From: Candidatus Bathyarchaeum sp.
Lineage (GTDB): Archaea > Thermoproteota > Bathyarchaeia > Bathyarchaeales > Bathyarchaeaceae
Reading direction: 5' to 3'
DNA: 13,950 bases
Assembly (NCBI GenBank): GCA_003096235.1
Contig: PIXT01000020.1
Coordinates: 1 to 13,950, forward strand
A program made the translations under genes and the position numbers. The notes under the pieces were generated by a model. The model saw nothing but the letters and a program-made list of their open reading frames with translations, was not told the origin of the DNA and did no database searches. Of the stretch, positions 8,024 to 13,950 are shown piece after piece. Every line of letters begins with the position of its first letter. Within the stretch, counting starts at the first letter, position 1.

Positions 8024-8061
8024 GGAACTATTAGTTAAACTCAGCAAGAATTTAATAGTCC
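8024..8061 (+). promoter_or_regulatory. Leader hairpin with competing upstream arm
   Basis: In the presumed leader, GGAACTATTA (8024-8033) can pair with TAATAGTCC (8053-8061) as nine pairs with one bulged A and a 19-nt loop. A second upstream segment, AAAGGACT (8008-8015), is the exact complement of AGTCCTTT (8057-8064) and would compete for the same 3' arm if transcription began earlier. There is no T-tract, so this is not a simple terminator. It may be a leader structure or a DNA inverted repeat. Confidence 0.3.
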
Positions 8062-8098
8062 TTTCAAATCATTGTCATATTGAGGTTGGTGGATTATC

Positions 8099-8671
8099 AT
8101 GGCTGAAATAGGATTAAGGCCTCGGATGCTAGTTAAAGATGTAATGTCCAGTCCCGCAATCACCGTCCCACAGAATACTCCTGTTAACAAAACAGCTCAA
8201 CTCATTAGCTCTGGACGACTGGGATGCATAATTGTAACTAGCAAAGATGGAAAAGCTCTAGGCATAATAACAGAAAGCGATCTTGTAAAACGTGTTTTAG
8301 CCAAGAACATACTGCCAAGCAAATTAACCGCTAAAGAAGTCATGTCAACGCCCCTGATCACTGTAGAACCCGATGAAATACTAACCGAAACCGCTAGGCG
8401 AATGAGCAAACTTGATGTCCGAAGAATGGGTGTCATATACAAAGGAAACCTTGTGGGGATAATCTCAAGCAAGGACATACTAGCTATAACGCCTGAACTT
8501 CTCGAAAACATGCAAGAAAAAGCCCGCATAGATCGAGAAAATGACGCAGATGAAGAAAGTCCAGAATCCACTCCTTTAGCAGGGTACTGTGAACAGTGCG
8601 GAAGCTGGTCTGAGAACCTCGACGAAATCGAAGGAACATACCTTTGTGAAGAGTGCCAGATGGACCGCTAA
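8099..8671 (+). CDS. Tandem CBS-domain protein with C-terminal zinc ribbon
   Basis: A 190-residue cytoplasmic protein with two CBS domains. The first (about 11-70) opens with VKDVMSSPAITV and ends LGIITESDLVKRVL; the second (about 78-131) opens AKEVMSTPLITV and ends VGIISSKDILA. Pairs of CBS domains usually bind an adenosine-type nucleotide and act as energy or metabolite sensors. An acidic linker (about 140-160) leads to a four-cysteine ribbon, C164-x2-C167 and C183-x2-C186, which probably holds zinc and may contact nucleic acid or a partner. No enzymatic domain is attached. The ATG at 8099 has a good purine-rich ribosome site. It stands alone between its own promoter and the pyrC promoter, so context does not reveal its target. 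Confidence 0.9.
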   Translation: MAEIGLRPRMLVKDVMSSPAITVPQNTPVNKTAQLISSGRLGCIIVTSKDGKALGIITESDLVKRVLAKNILPSKLTAKEVMSTPLITVEPDEILTETARRMSKLDVRRMGVIYKGNLVGIISSKDILAITPELLENMQEKARIDRENDADEESPESTPLAGYCEQCGSWSENLDEIEGTYLCEECQMDR

Positions 8672-8766
8672 ACGCAGATATTGTATTCATGCTTATTGTT
8701 CATTTAGTTAACATAAGCTGCGAACATACACCCAAAAGTTGGCGTGATTTCCTACAGTATAATTAA

Positions 8767-8804
8767 CTTATAAGAGCTATCCTCTGATTATTTCTTTGAA
8801 GGTG
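8767..8804 (+). promoter_or_regulatory. Promoter and ribosome site of pyrC
   Basis: CTTATAAG at 8767-8774 is a TATA-like box, predicting a start near 8796. GAAGGTG at 8798-8804 lies 5 nt before the TTG at 8810 and fixes that start codon. Confidence 0.5.
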
Positions 8805-8809
8805 TATTC

Positions 8810-10162
8810 TTGCCTGTCGACACGGTTCTTCATAACACCAAAATCTGTATCCACGGAAATCTTGTTGAAGCAGGAATCGCTATCGAAGAAGGAAAAATAG
8901 TAAAAATAGCCAAAAAAACAAATCTCCCCACAGCAGCAACAAAAATAGATTTGAAAGGACACATAACCATCCCCGGTCTCATTGACCCGCATGTACATCT
9001 ACGAGACCAACAACTAGCATACAAAGAGGACTTCATCACAGGAACCGCAGCAGCAGCAGCTGGAGGCGTAACATCTGTTATTGATATGCCCAACAACAGC
9101 CCCGTCACCATGGATCATTTATCCCTTAAAGAACGAATGAAAATAGCCGAAAAACATGTGCTAATTAATGTAGCCTTCAACTCAGCATTTCCTAAATCAC
9201 CCGAAGAAATACCTAAAATAGTCAAAGCAGGGGCAATAGGATTCAAAATTTACTTGGCAAATAGAATTGGAGGTCTTGACCTTGACGATGACCAAACAGT
9301 TTTTTCGGCATTTCAAAAAGTTGCAAAACATGGAATTCCTATTATGGTGCACGCTGAAGACCGGACAATCCTTGAATCACAACGGAAAAAAATGGAAACT
9401 GCGAAACGGAACGACACAGAAGCTTACGTAGCAGCTCACCCTCCTGAAGCCGAAGCCCAGTCAATACGGCGCATCATTCAACTCATAAAGAAATCTGATA
9501 TTCACATTCACTTCTGTCACATAAGCTCAGCATCTGGATTGAACACCATTTTGGATGCAAAAAAAACAGGTTTACCCGTGACCTGTGAAGTTACTCCGCA
9601 CAATTTATTTCTTTCATCTGAACAGTATAAAACATCTGGAACTTTCGCTCTCACTGACCCCCCCTTGCGAACACAAGAAGATGCCTCAGTCTTGTGGAAT
9701 GCTCTTAAGTGCGGCTTAATCGATATGATCGCTTCGGATCATGCTCCACACACCTTTGAAGAAAAGAATGTGCACTCTGTTTGGGACGCTAAACCAGGTA
9801 TACCTGGACTTGAATCAACGCTTTCACTACTTTTGACTCAAGTTAACAAAGGTTGTCTGTCATTTGCGGAGCTTTTGAGAATGGCTGCTGAAGAGCCAGC
9901 AAGGGCATTCGGTTTGAGTAAGAGGGGCTTTTTAGAGAAGGGGAATTGGGCTGATCTTGTGGTAGTGGATATGAAACGTGAGTATAAGATTGACTCTTCA
10001 TCTTTCTTCTCGAAAGCGAAGTATTCTCCTTTTGATGGAATACACGTTAAAGGCAAACCAGTGAAGACTTTTGTGAACGGGAGACTGGTTATGGATGACG
10101 GTGAGATAGTTGCAGAGCTAGGAACTGGGAAAATTGTTCGAAATAGGCTTGCTTTGATGTGA
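8810..10162 (+). CDS. pyrC: Dihydroorotase
   Basis: A 450-residue amidohydrolase that closes carbamoyl-aspartate to dihydroorotate, the third step of pyrimidine synthesis. The N-terminal beta-sandwich strand (about 4-50) leads into the TIM barrel. Metal and substrate motifs are all present: DPHVHLRD with H61, H63 and R65; IDMPNN at 91-96; K146 in GFKIYLA at the position of the bridging carboxylated lysine; H181 in VHAED; H237 in FCHISSASG; and D310, H311 and H314 in SDHAPH. The tail (GNWADLVVVDM, then VKTFVNGRLVMDDGE) returns to the sandwich. Length and motifs fit class I dihydroorotase; allantoinase or hydantoinase are relatives, but DPPLRT and SDHAPHTFEEK favour dihydroorotase. The start is TTG. 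No other pyrimidine gene is in view. Base composition shifts inside the gene: the first 300 codons are A/C-rich and the last 120 are G/T-rich. Confidence 0.93.
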   Translation: MPVDTVLHNTKICIHGNLVEAGIAIEEGKIVKIAKKTNLPTAATKIDLKGHITIPGLIDPHVHLRDQQLAYKEDFITGTAAAAAGGVTSVIDMPNNSPVTMDHLSLKERMKIAEKHVLINVAFNSAFPKSPEEIPKIVKAGAIGFKIYLANRIGGLDLDDDQTVFSAFQKVAKHGIPIMVHAEDRTILESQRKKMETAKRNDTEAYVAAHPPEAEAQSIRRIIQLIKKSDIHIHFCHISSASGLNTILDAKKTGLPVTCEVTPHNLFLSSEQYKTSGTFALTDPPLRTQEDASVLWNALKCGLIDMIASDHAPHTFEEKNVHSVWDAKPGIPGLESTLSLLLTQVNKGCLSFAELLRMAAEEPARAFGLSKRGFLEKGNWADLVVVDMKREYKIDSSSFFSKAKYSPFDGIHVKGKPVKTFVNGRLVMDDGEIVAELGTGKIVRNRLALM

Positions 10163-10168
10163 TTCGGC

Positions 10169-10200
10169 TTTTTTTATGTTGATTTGATTATGTGTTTTTT
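10169..10200 (+). terminator. T-tracts after pyrC
   Basis: Seven consecutive T at 10169-10175 begin 7 nt after the pyrC stop, and six more lie at 10195-10200. No strong hairpin precedes them. Archaeal RNA polymerase can stop at such U-tracts alone. Confidence 0.5.
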
Positions 10201-10272
10201 CGATAGAAAACATATTCATTTTATATGGATTTATCCTCTATATTTTATATCTAGAAAACCTTTTCTTCATAG

Positions 10273-10280
10273 TTTATATA
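10273..10280 (+). promoter_or_regulatory. TATA box upstream of the structured-RNA candidate
   Basis: TTTATATA lies in the 349-nt gap between pyrC and the winged-helix gene. Its spacing predicts transcription from about 10303, five bases before the first paired base of the structure described next. The rest of 10201-10300 is AT-rich, with other TATA-like words (10222, 10240), and holds no coding frame I can support. Confidence 0.45.
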
Positions 10281-10302
10281 ATTGAGTATGATTATACACG
10301 AT

Positions 10303-10400
10303 AACATAAGCTGTTCAATGATGTGATTCACATCCGCTCCAATCAGGAGGGATTTATGATTGGAAATCATCTATCGCCTAATGGTGCATGAACAGTTTTT
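10303..10400 (+). ncRNA. Candidate structured RNA, cloverleaf-like
   Basis: Four stems can coexist. The closing stem pairs 10308-10317 (AAGCTGTTCA) with 10389-10398 (TGAACAGTTT), ten pairs with one G-U. Hairpin two is GATGTG/CACATC, 10320-10325 with 10329-10334. Hairpin three is TCCAATCA/TGATTGGA, 10338-10345 with 10357-10364, with an 11-nt loop GGAGGGATTTA. Hairpin four is CGCC/GGTG, 10375-10378 with 10383-10386, with a UAAU loop. Five T at 10396-10400 follow and a TATA box sits at the right distance upstream. It is not a tRNA: no T-loop or anticodon arm is present. I recognise no known RNA family. It could be a free RNA, a leader for the gene at 10512, or a control element around a short frame. 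Confidence 0.4.
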
Positions 10401-10463
10401 GGAATTACCCTTGTTATTGGCGTCATCATGATCAATCAAACCACTCTACTAATTTTTAACTAA
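10356..10463 (+). other. Short frame with strong ribosome site and in-frame TGA
   Basis: GGAGGG at 10346-10351 stands 4 nt before an ATG at 10356, one of the best ribosome sites in the window. The frame reads MIGNHLSPNGA, meets TGA at 10389-10391, then continues in frame as TVFGITLVIGVIMINQTTLLIFN to TAA at 10461-10463. The second part is a plausible membrane helix. An alternative ATG overlaps the TGA (ATGA at 10388) and gives an unconvincing 23-residue peptide. Possible readings are a decayed small membrane-protein gene, an 11-residue leader peptide, or chance within a structured RNA. Selenocysteine is very unlikely without further evidence. Confidence 0.25.
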
Positions 10464-10511
10464 AATTTTTACATAAACATGTGCCCAACTGAATTAAATA
10501 ATTAGTTTCGT

Positions 10512-10895
10512 GTGAAGAAAATGGGAAAACATAGAAGCCGACTAAAAATCTTAGCAAACATTCTCTCTGTAGTTAGTGCTAATGATGGCGCTAAAAAAAC
10601 TCAAATTATGTATCAAGCGTATTTGAGCTACAAACTGTTAGTTCAATACTTAAAAGATGTAACTGAAGCAGGGTTAGTTACATGTGGAAGTGAAAACTGT
10701 TACAAGCTCACTACAAAAGGAAAGGCGTTTTTGGTCAAATTTAGTGAATATAATAAATCTTATGCAGGTGTTAACAAACAGTTGAACTATGTTGAAGAAC
10801 AGAGAATGATGCTAGAAAAGATGTGCCCTACTACTGAAATAACAAATGTTGAACCTGCTGCCTTAGAACGAAACATCAACCGTAGAACTGAGTAG
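10512..10895 (+). CDS. Winged-helix DNA-binding protein, HTH_45/ArnR1-like
   Basis: A 127-residue protein with the winged-helix fold common in archaeal one-domain regulators. RSRLKILANILSVVSAN (about 8-24) forms the first helix, KKTQIMYQAYLSYKLLVQYLKDVTEAGLV (28-56) the helix-turn-helix, and CYKLTTKGKAFLVKFSEY (62-79) the wing and last helix. A helical tail from about 85 (NKQLNYVEEQRMMLEKM) may dimerise. Such proteins bind DNA as transcription regulators. GTG at 10512 and ATG at 10521 are both possible starts; neither has a ribosome site. A TTAAATA box near 10494-10500 would begin transcription close to 10521, so a leaderless ATG is attractive. It is followed 12 nt later by a DUF1616-like gene, forming a two-gene unit whose membrane partner may be what it senses or controls (inferred). 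Confidence 0.85.
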   Translation: MKKMGKHRSRLKILANILSVVSANDGAKKTQIMYQAYLSYKLLVQYLKDVTEAGLVTCGSENCYKLTTKGKAFLVKFSEYNKSYAGVNKQLNYVEEQRMMLEKMCPTTEITNVEPAALERNINRRTE

Positions 10896-10907
10896 GCGCT
10901 ACTTGCT

Positions 10908-11507
10908 ATGATTTCAAGGTCAAAACTTTTGATTATTTGTGTCTTAATCATTAGTTCAGTGACTGTATCACTAATTGTGTTGCCCATTTTAGACAGTTTA
11001 TCTACAAATAACGAAACTTTTTCTGAGCTTTGGCTTTTAGGTCCTGAACATAAGGCTGAAAACTATCCCTCCAATGTTACTGCTAATGAAGACTACACAA
11101 TTTTTGTGGGTGTAAGCAACCAACTAGACCACTCGGCATATTATGCAATTTACGTAAAGTTATGCAATCAAACTGAACTTCTCCCAAATTCAACAGCTGC
11201 CCAGCCCAGTCCGTTGAATTCAATCCATGAATTTCAATTCAATCTTCTCGATCAAGAAATGTGGGAAACCTCTTTCACTTTTGCTGTAGATTCTGTTTTA
11301 CTTCAGCAAAACGTTACTCATGTTGAAAGCATTACAATTAACGGTGACATCTTCCCAGTTAATTTCCCTTCAACTTGGGATTCAAATAGAAACGGATTCT
11401 ATTATACACTGCTTTTTGAACTTTGGTGCTATGATGAAACATCAAGCTCCTTTCAGTATACTAACCAAAATGTAAGATTGCAACTAAACATAACAAGTCC
11501 TTTCTGA
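10908..11507 (+). CDS. DUF1616-like membrane-anchored extracellular protein
   Basis: A 199-residue protein with one N-terminal membrane helix (about residues 6-29, after MISRSK) and an extracellular domain of beta character. The segments FSELWLLGPEHKAENYPSNV (39-58) and YTIFVGVSNQLDHSAYYAIYVKL match what I know of the C-terminal domain of DUF1616, found in many archaeal surface proteins. Six N-x-S/T sequons mark it as facing outward. Bacterial and longer archaeal DUF1616 proteins carry more membrane helices; this is the short form with one anchor. It begins 12 nt after the winged-helix gene and is presumably co-transcribed, although the ribosome site is weak. Role unknown. Confidence 0.83.
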   Translation: MISRSKLLIICVLIISSVTVSLIVLPILDSLSTNNETFSELWLLGPEHKAENYPSNVTANEDYTIFVGVSNQLDHSAYYAIYVKLCNQTELLPNSTAAQPSPLNSIHEFQFNLLDQEMWETSFTFAVDSVLLQQNVTHVESITINGDIFPVNFPSTWDSNRNGFYYTLLFELWCYDETSSSFQYTNQNVRLQLNITSPF

Positions 11508-11619
11508 ATTTTTATTTCCAGCATCTATCAAATTCTTAACATTGTTCATGTTTTTTAGTTATTTTGAGTTTTGTGCCAGTATTTTGGTTTTTGATTTGAG
11601 GTATGATTGACCTATATGT

Positions 11620-11712
11620 GCCGGGGTGGCTGAGTGGTTAGGCAACGGGCTGCAGTTAACAAGTGTTTGCAGAAACCCGTGTATGTCAGTTCGAATCTGG
11701 TCCCCGGCTCCA
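11620..11712 (+). tRNA. tRNA-Cys(GCA) with a 19-nt intron
   Basis: The acceptor arms GCCGGGG (11620-11626) and CCCCGGC (11702-11708) pair fully; U73 at 11709, typical of cysteine tRNAs, is followed by an encoded CCA. The anticodon stem is ACGGG (11645-11649) with CCCGT (11676-11680). Removing 11656-11674 leaves the seven-base loop CTGCAGA with anticodon GCA at 11652-11654 and G37, as in archaeal tRNA-Cys. The T-loop is TTCGAAT, and its stem has two G-U pairs. The intron lies at the canonical 37/38 site: CTGCA pairs with TGCAG inside the intron, flanked by three-base bulges, giving a bulge-helix-bulge-like fold for the splicing endonuclease. Exact cut sites could shift by a base. The gap 11508-11619 otherwise holds only T-rich runs. 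Confidence 0.93.
11656..11674 (+). other. tRNA-Cys intron (canonical 37/38 position)
   Basis: These 19 nt interrupt the anticodon loop after G37. They begin TTAAC, can form a small AAC/GTT hairpin around AAGT, and contain TGCAG, which pairs with CTGCA of the 5' exon. The fold approximates the bulge-helix-bulge recognised by archaeal tRNA-splicing endonuclease; the central helix is four or five pairs depending on the register. Confidence 0.75.
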
Positions 11713-11751
11713 TTTCATCTTATGATTGAGTAATTTGGAGGTAAACTGAAA

Positions 11752-12360
11752 ATGGTGACTGTTTTGGCTGTTGGGGCACATCCGGATGACATTGAAGCTG
11801 GATGTGCTGGGACTTTAGCTTTGCACAAAGCTAAGGGCGACAAGGTTTATTTTTTGGTTTTGTCGAGGGGAGAAGCTTCTGGGGATCCTCAAACTAAGGA
11901 GTATACCTGTAGAAAGTCAGCTGAATTATTAGGAGCTGATGATTTATTTTTCGGAAATTTAAAAGACACTATGATTCCTAGTGGCATAGAGACTATTGAA
12001 GTAATTGAGAAAATTGTGGACAAGGTTAATCCTGATATGCTTTACGCTCATACTTCCAAGGATATACACCAAGATCACAGGAACGCGGCGTCTGCAACTT
12101 TGTCGGCGGCTAGGCGATGTAAACGGATATTGATGTATGAGACACCTAATACGTTGAAGGAGTTTTTCCCTCAGGTTTTCACGGACATAGAAAAAACTTT
12201 TGAGATGAAAAAAAAGGCTATGCACCTGTTTGGACATGAGTCTGAGAGATTTTGGCTTGCCGCGAAGGCGATTGAGGGTTTGGCGGTGTTCAGGGGCTTT
12301 CAAGCGGGGGTTAGTGTGGCAGAGGCTTTTGAAGTGGGAAGGTTCGTTCTTGAGGTTTAG
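11752..12360 (+). CDS. PIG-L/LmbE-family deacetylase (BshB-like)
   Basis: A 202-residue zinc-dependent N-deacetylase of the PIG-L/LmbE family, which removes acetyl from GlcNAc-type substrates. Motif AHPDDIEAG (9-17) supplies ligands H10 and D13 and catalytic-base candidate D12; HQDHR (106-110) supplies the third ligand H109. VLAVGA and VYFLVLSRGE are the Rossmann-like strands. The size is close to bacterial BshB. Translation starts at ATG 11752, 9 nt after a strong GGAGGT (11737-11742). The next gene, 32 nt downstream, is BshC-like, so this enzyme probably deacetylates a GlcNAc conjugate that the partner then joins to cysteine. The alternative is a general amino-sugar deacetylase for glycolipids. 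Family firm; substrate inferred from the neighbour. Confidence 0.92.
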   Translation: MVTVLAVGAHPDDIEAGCAGTLALHKAKGDKVYFLVLSRGEASGDPQTKEYTCRKSAELLGADDLFFGNLKDTMIPSGIETIEVIEKIVDKVNPDMLYAHTSKDIHQDHRNAASATLSAARRCKRILMYETPNTLKEFFPQVFTDIEKTFEMKKKAMHLFGHESERFWLAAKAIEGLAVFRGFQAGVSVAEAFEVGRFVLEV

Positions 12361-12392
12361 GTAGCGTCTGACAACAGTAATGGATGTTATGA

Positions 12393-13950
12393 ATGATGCA
12401 TGTGCCTTCAGATCTTGTTGACCCTAAGTTTGAGAATTTAGGAGAACTTGTAGACGCTTGTGTTGCTTATTATGAGGACAATGTGGACCAGATGAGCCTT
12501 GGCATGGTTCACAAAAGGCATACTGATCTGTCTGTTTTCATCGAAAGTTTTCACAGAGATTGTGGAACTTTGACACCTGATGTTCAGCGAAAAATTGATG
12601 CTCTTAGGGATGGCAAGTGTGTTGTTGTTATGTCAGCGCATCAACCTAATCTTTTTGCGTATAGTGGAGTCATGCGCAAAGCTACATTGATTTTTGTTCT
12701 TGCAAATGAGCTAGAGAAACGGTTGCATGTTCCGGTTGTCAACTTTTTTGGTGTTGCTGACCAAGATTTCACGGATGACCGATGGGTTAAATCATCTTTG
12801 TTGCCGGCGGTTCTGCGAAGAGATGGTTTACTTTCTATTCATGTTAAACTGCCTGAAAATTTGTTGTTAAATAAGGTGCCTAAGCCGCCTATGAGCTTAT
12901 TAAATGACTGGAAAAAGCAGATTGAACGCTGGTTGGATGATGCTGTTGGTTCAGTGGAGCGGTTGAGTAAGACATGTGGCTCGTCGACGTTTAATTCACA
13001 TCGTGATGTTTTGCAGGAGAATTTTGGGCGTTTTTGGAGCATCGTTGAAGACTGTTATGAACGTTCGAAGTCGTATTCCGATTTTAATGCTTTTGTTATG
13101 TCTAAGATTGTTAACGATGTTTGGGGGTACAACACTCTTTTTTCGCGTTTTTCTGAATGTCAACAGGTTTTCATCAATGAAATCAATTTCTTGTTGTCTA
13201 AGCATCAAGAATATTCTAAGTTTCTCAAGGAAGCACATGATCTTCTAATTAGAAAAGGCATATCTTCTGGGGTTTCTGCTGATGAAAGTTTACTAATTCC
13301 TTTTTGGTATCATTGTGATTGTGGAAGTAAAGTTAGACTTTTTTCTGCTCAACGTAATGGATCGCTTTTGGGCTGTGGAAATTGTACTTGCTGCAGTAAA
13401 AATTATGAGTTGGATTTTGGGTCTGTGCAAATGCCTGATATCTCTAGTGTTGCTTCCCGCATTTCGTTGAGAGCGATTTCTTGGATTTTAGCATTCTCTA
13501 AAGGTTTGGGTTTCTCTTGTTATGTTGGGGGTGTTGGGGGTACCTCATATCTTATGGAAGTGCAGTATGTTGCAAATAAGCTTGGTATTTCTTTACCTCC
13601 TACTCCTGTTTGGCGTCCACATGATAAGTACATGGGAATTGGACAGTTAGAAGCTTCTTTGAAGCTTAAGAGTATGTGTTCTGATTGGGGAGTTTGTGAA
13701 CTTTCTGACGCTGTGGATGTTTTGAAGTCTCGTGTCGCTGAGGTGCAAATGTGTCTTGACAATCTTGAGGCTTCAAAAAACATGATTATGAAAAAATTAT
13801 GTGAACATCCCAATGATGAAAAATTGAATGAAGCCTTTAAGCAATTTTCTTCGAGAAAAACAGAGGTTAAACGGTCTTCAAACCTTTCGGTTATTTATCG
13901 CAAACTGAATGTTTTGGAAAATGTTCCCGTTGTTCTTGATTTGATTCCAA
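12393..13950 (+). CDS. bshC: BshC-like cysteine-adding enzyme, partial at its C-terminus
   Basis: The frame is open for 519 codons from ATG 12393 (a second ATG follows at once) to the right edge, just after an in-frame TGA. The N-terminal Rossmann-type region carries SAHQPNLFAYSG (81-92), corresponding to the GQQPGLFGGP signature of BshC, and VPVVNFFGVADQDFTDDRW (113-131), corresponding to its IPVVPVFWIASEDHDFEE segment. Later, GGVGGTSYLMEVQYVANKLGI (379-399) and PPTPVWRPH (402-410) match the second half of the family, and about 440-495 is a likely coiled coil. Bacterial BshC joins cysteine to GlcN-malate, completing bacillithiol. Unusual here is a cysteine cluster, C308-x-C310 and C328-x2-C331-x-C333-C334, resembling a zinc ribbon. 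The gene follows a deacetylase and, further upstream, tRNA-Cys. Codons are T-rich. Family membership is fairly sure; the reaction in an archaeon is inferred. Confidence 0.82.
   Translation, partial: MMHVPSDLVDPKFENLGELVDACVAYYEDNVDQMSLGMVHKRHTDLSVFIESFHRDCGTLTPDVQRKIDALRDGKCVVVMSAHQPNLFAYSGVMRKATLIFVLANELEKRLHVPVVNFFGVADQDFTDDRWVKSSLLPAVLRRDGLLSIHVKLPENLLLNKVPKPPMSLLNDWKKQIERWLDDAVGSVERLSKTCGSSTFNSHRDVLQENFGRFWSIVEDCYERSKSYSDFNAFVMSKIVNDVWGYNTLFSRFSECQQVFINEINFLLSKHQEYSKFLKEAHDLLIRKGISSGVSADESLLIPFWYHCDCGSKVRLFSAQRNGSLLGCGNCTCCSKNYELDFGSVQMPDISSVASRISLRAISWILAFSKGLGFSCYVGGVGGTSYLMEVQYVANKLGISLPPTPVWRPHDKYMGIGQLEASLKLKSMCSDWGVCELSDAVDVLKSRVAEVQMCLDNLEASKNMIMKKLCEHPNDEKLNEAFKQFSSRKTEVKRSSNLSVIYRKLNVLENVPVVLDLIP

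Noticed and set aside
8710..10313. Word AACATAAGCTG occurring near 8713 and again near 10303
   Set aside because: An 11-base match at two AT-rich gaps with no extension on either side; probably chance.
10389..10391. Selenocysteine at the in-frame TGA
   Set aside because: No selenoprotein-like context or recognisable SECIS element is visible, and the frame is very short; a stop codon or decay is simpler.
1..13950. CRISPR arrays, insertion sequences or integrase attachment sites
   Set aside because: No regularly spaced repeats, transposase or integrase motifs, or terminal inverted repeats were seen; the tRNA-Cys 3' end has no noticed duplicate in the window.

Overview
The window reads as archaeal DNA, most likely from an AT-rich member of the Thermoproteota (TACK) such as Bathyarchaeia; that placement is inference. 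The signs are a tRNA-Cys with a short intron at the canonical 37/38 site inside a bulge-helix-bulge-like fold, promoters of BRE/TATA type, frequent TTG and GTG starts with purine-rich Shine-Dalgarno sites, and a neighbouring winged-helix/DUF1616 pair of a kind familiar from archaea.

Positions 1-4307 are read leftward and look like one cell-surface or glycan cluster. In transcription order they are an 85-residue helical protein, a possible 38-residue peptide, a GT2 polyprenyl-phosphate sugar synthase-like enzyme, a GT4 glycosyltransferase, and a large exported protein that runs off the left edge. At about 4.35 kb the direction changes. A ribbon-helix-helix regulator is read rightward, followed by a 1002-residue secreted, sequon-rich protein. 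Copies of the hexamer TACCGT/ACGGTA form a palindrome in the divergent promoter region and a second cluster directly against the TATA box of the secreted-protein gene. This suggests that the small regulator controls itself, the glycosyltransferase cluster and the surface protein together.

Positions 8.1-10.2 kb hold a CBS-pair protein with a C-terminal zinc ribbon and a class I-type dihydroorotase (pyrC). The strand composition changes sharply inside pyrC at about 9.8 kb. The gap at 10163-10511 has no ordinary gene. It contains a TATA box followed, at the expected start distance, by about 90 nt that can fold into a four-stem cloverleaf-like RNA ending in five T. A winged-helix regulator and a DUF1616-like membrane-anchored protein follow.

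The right end has an intron-containing tRNA-Cys(GCA), a PIG-L/LmbE-type deacetylase and a BshC-like protein cut by the right edge. The last two correspond to the second and third steps of bacillithiol synthesis, so this may be an archaeal low-molecular-weight thiol, or related amino-sugar/cysteine, pathway. The BshC-like protein has a cysteine cluster resembling a zinc ribbon that I do not recognise from the bacterial enzyme. The two long edge genes (1-1851 and 12393-13950) are open at the window boundary.
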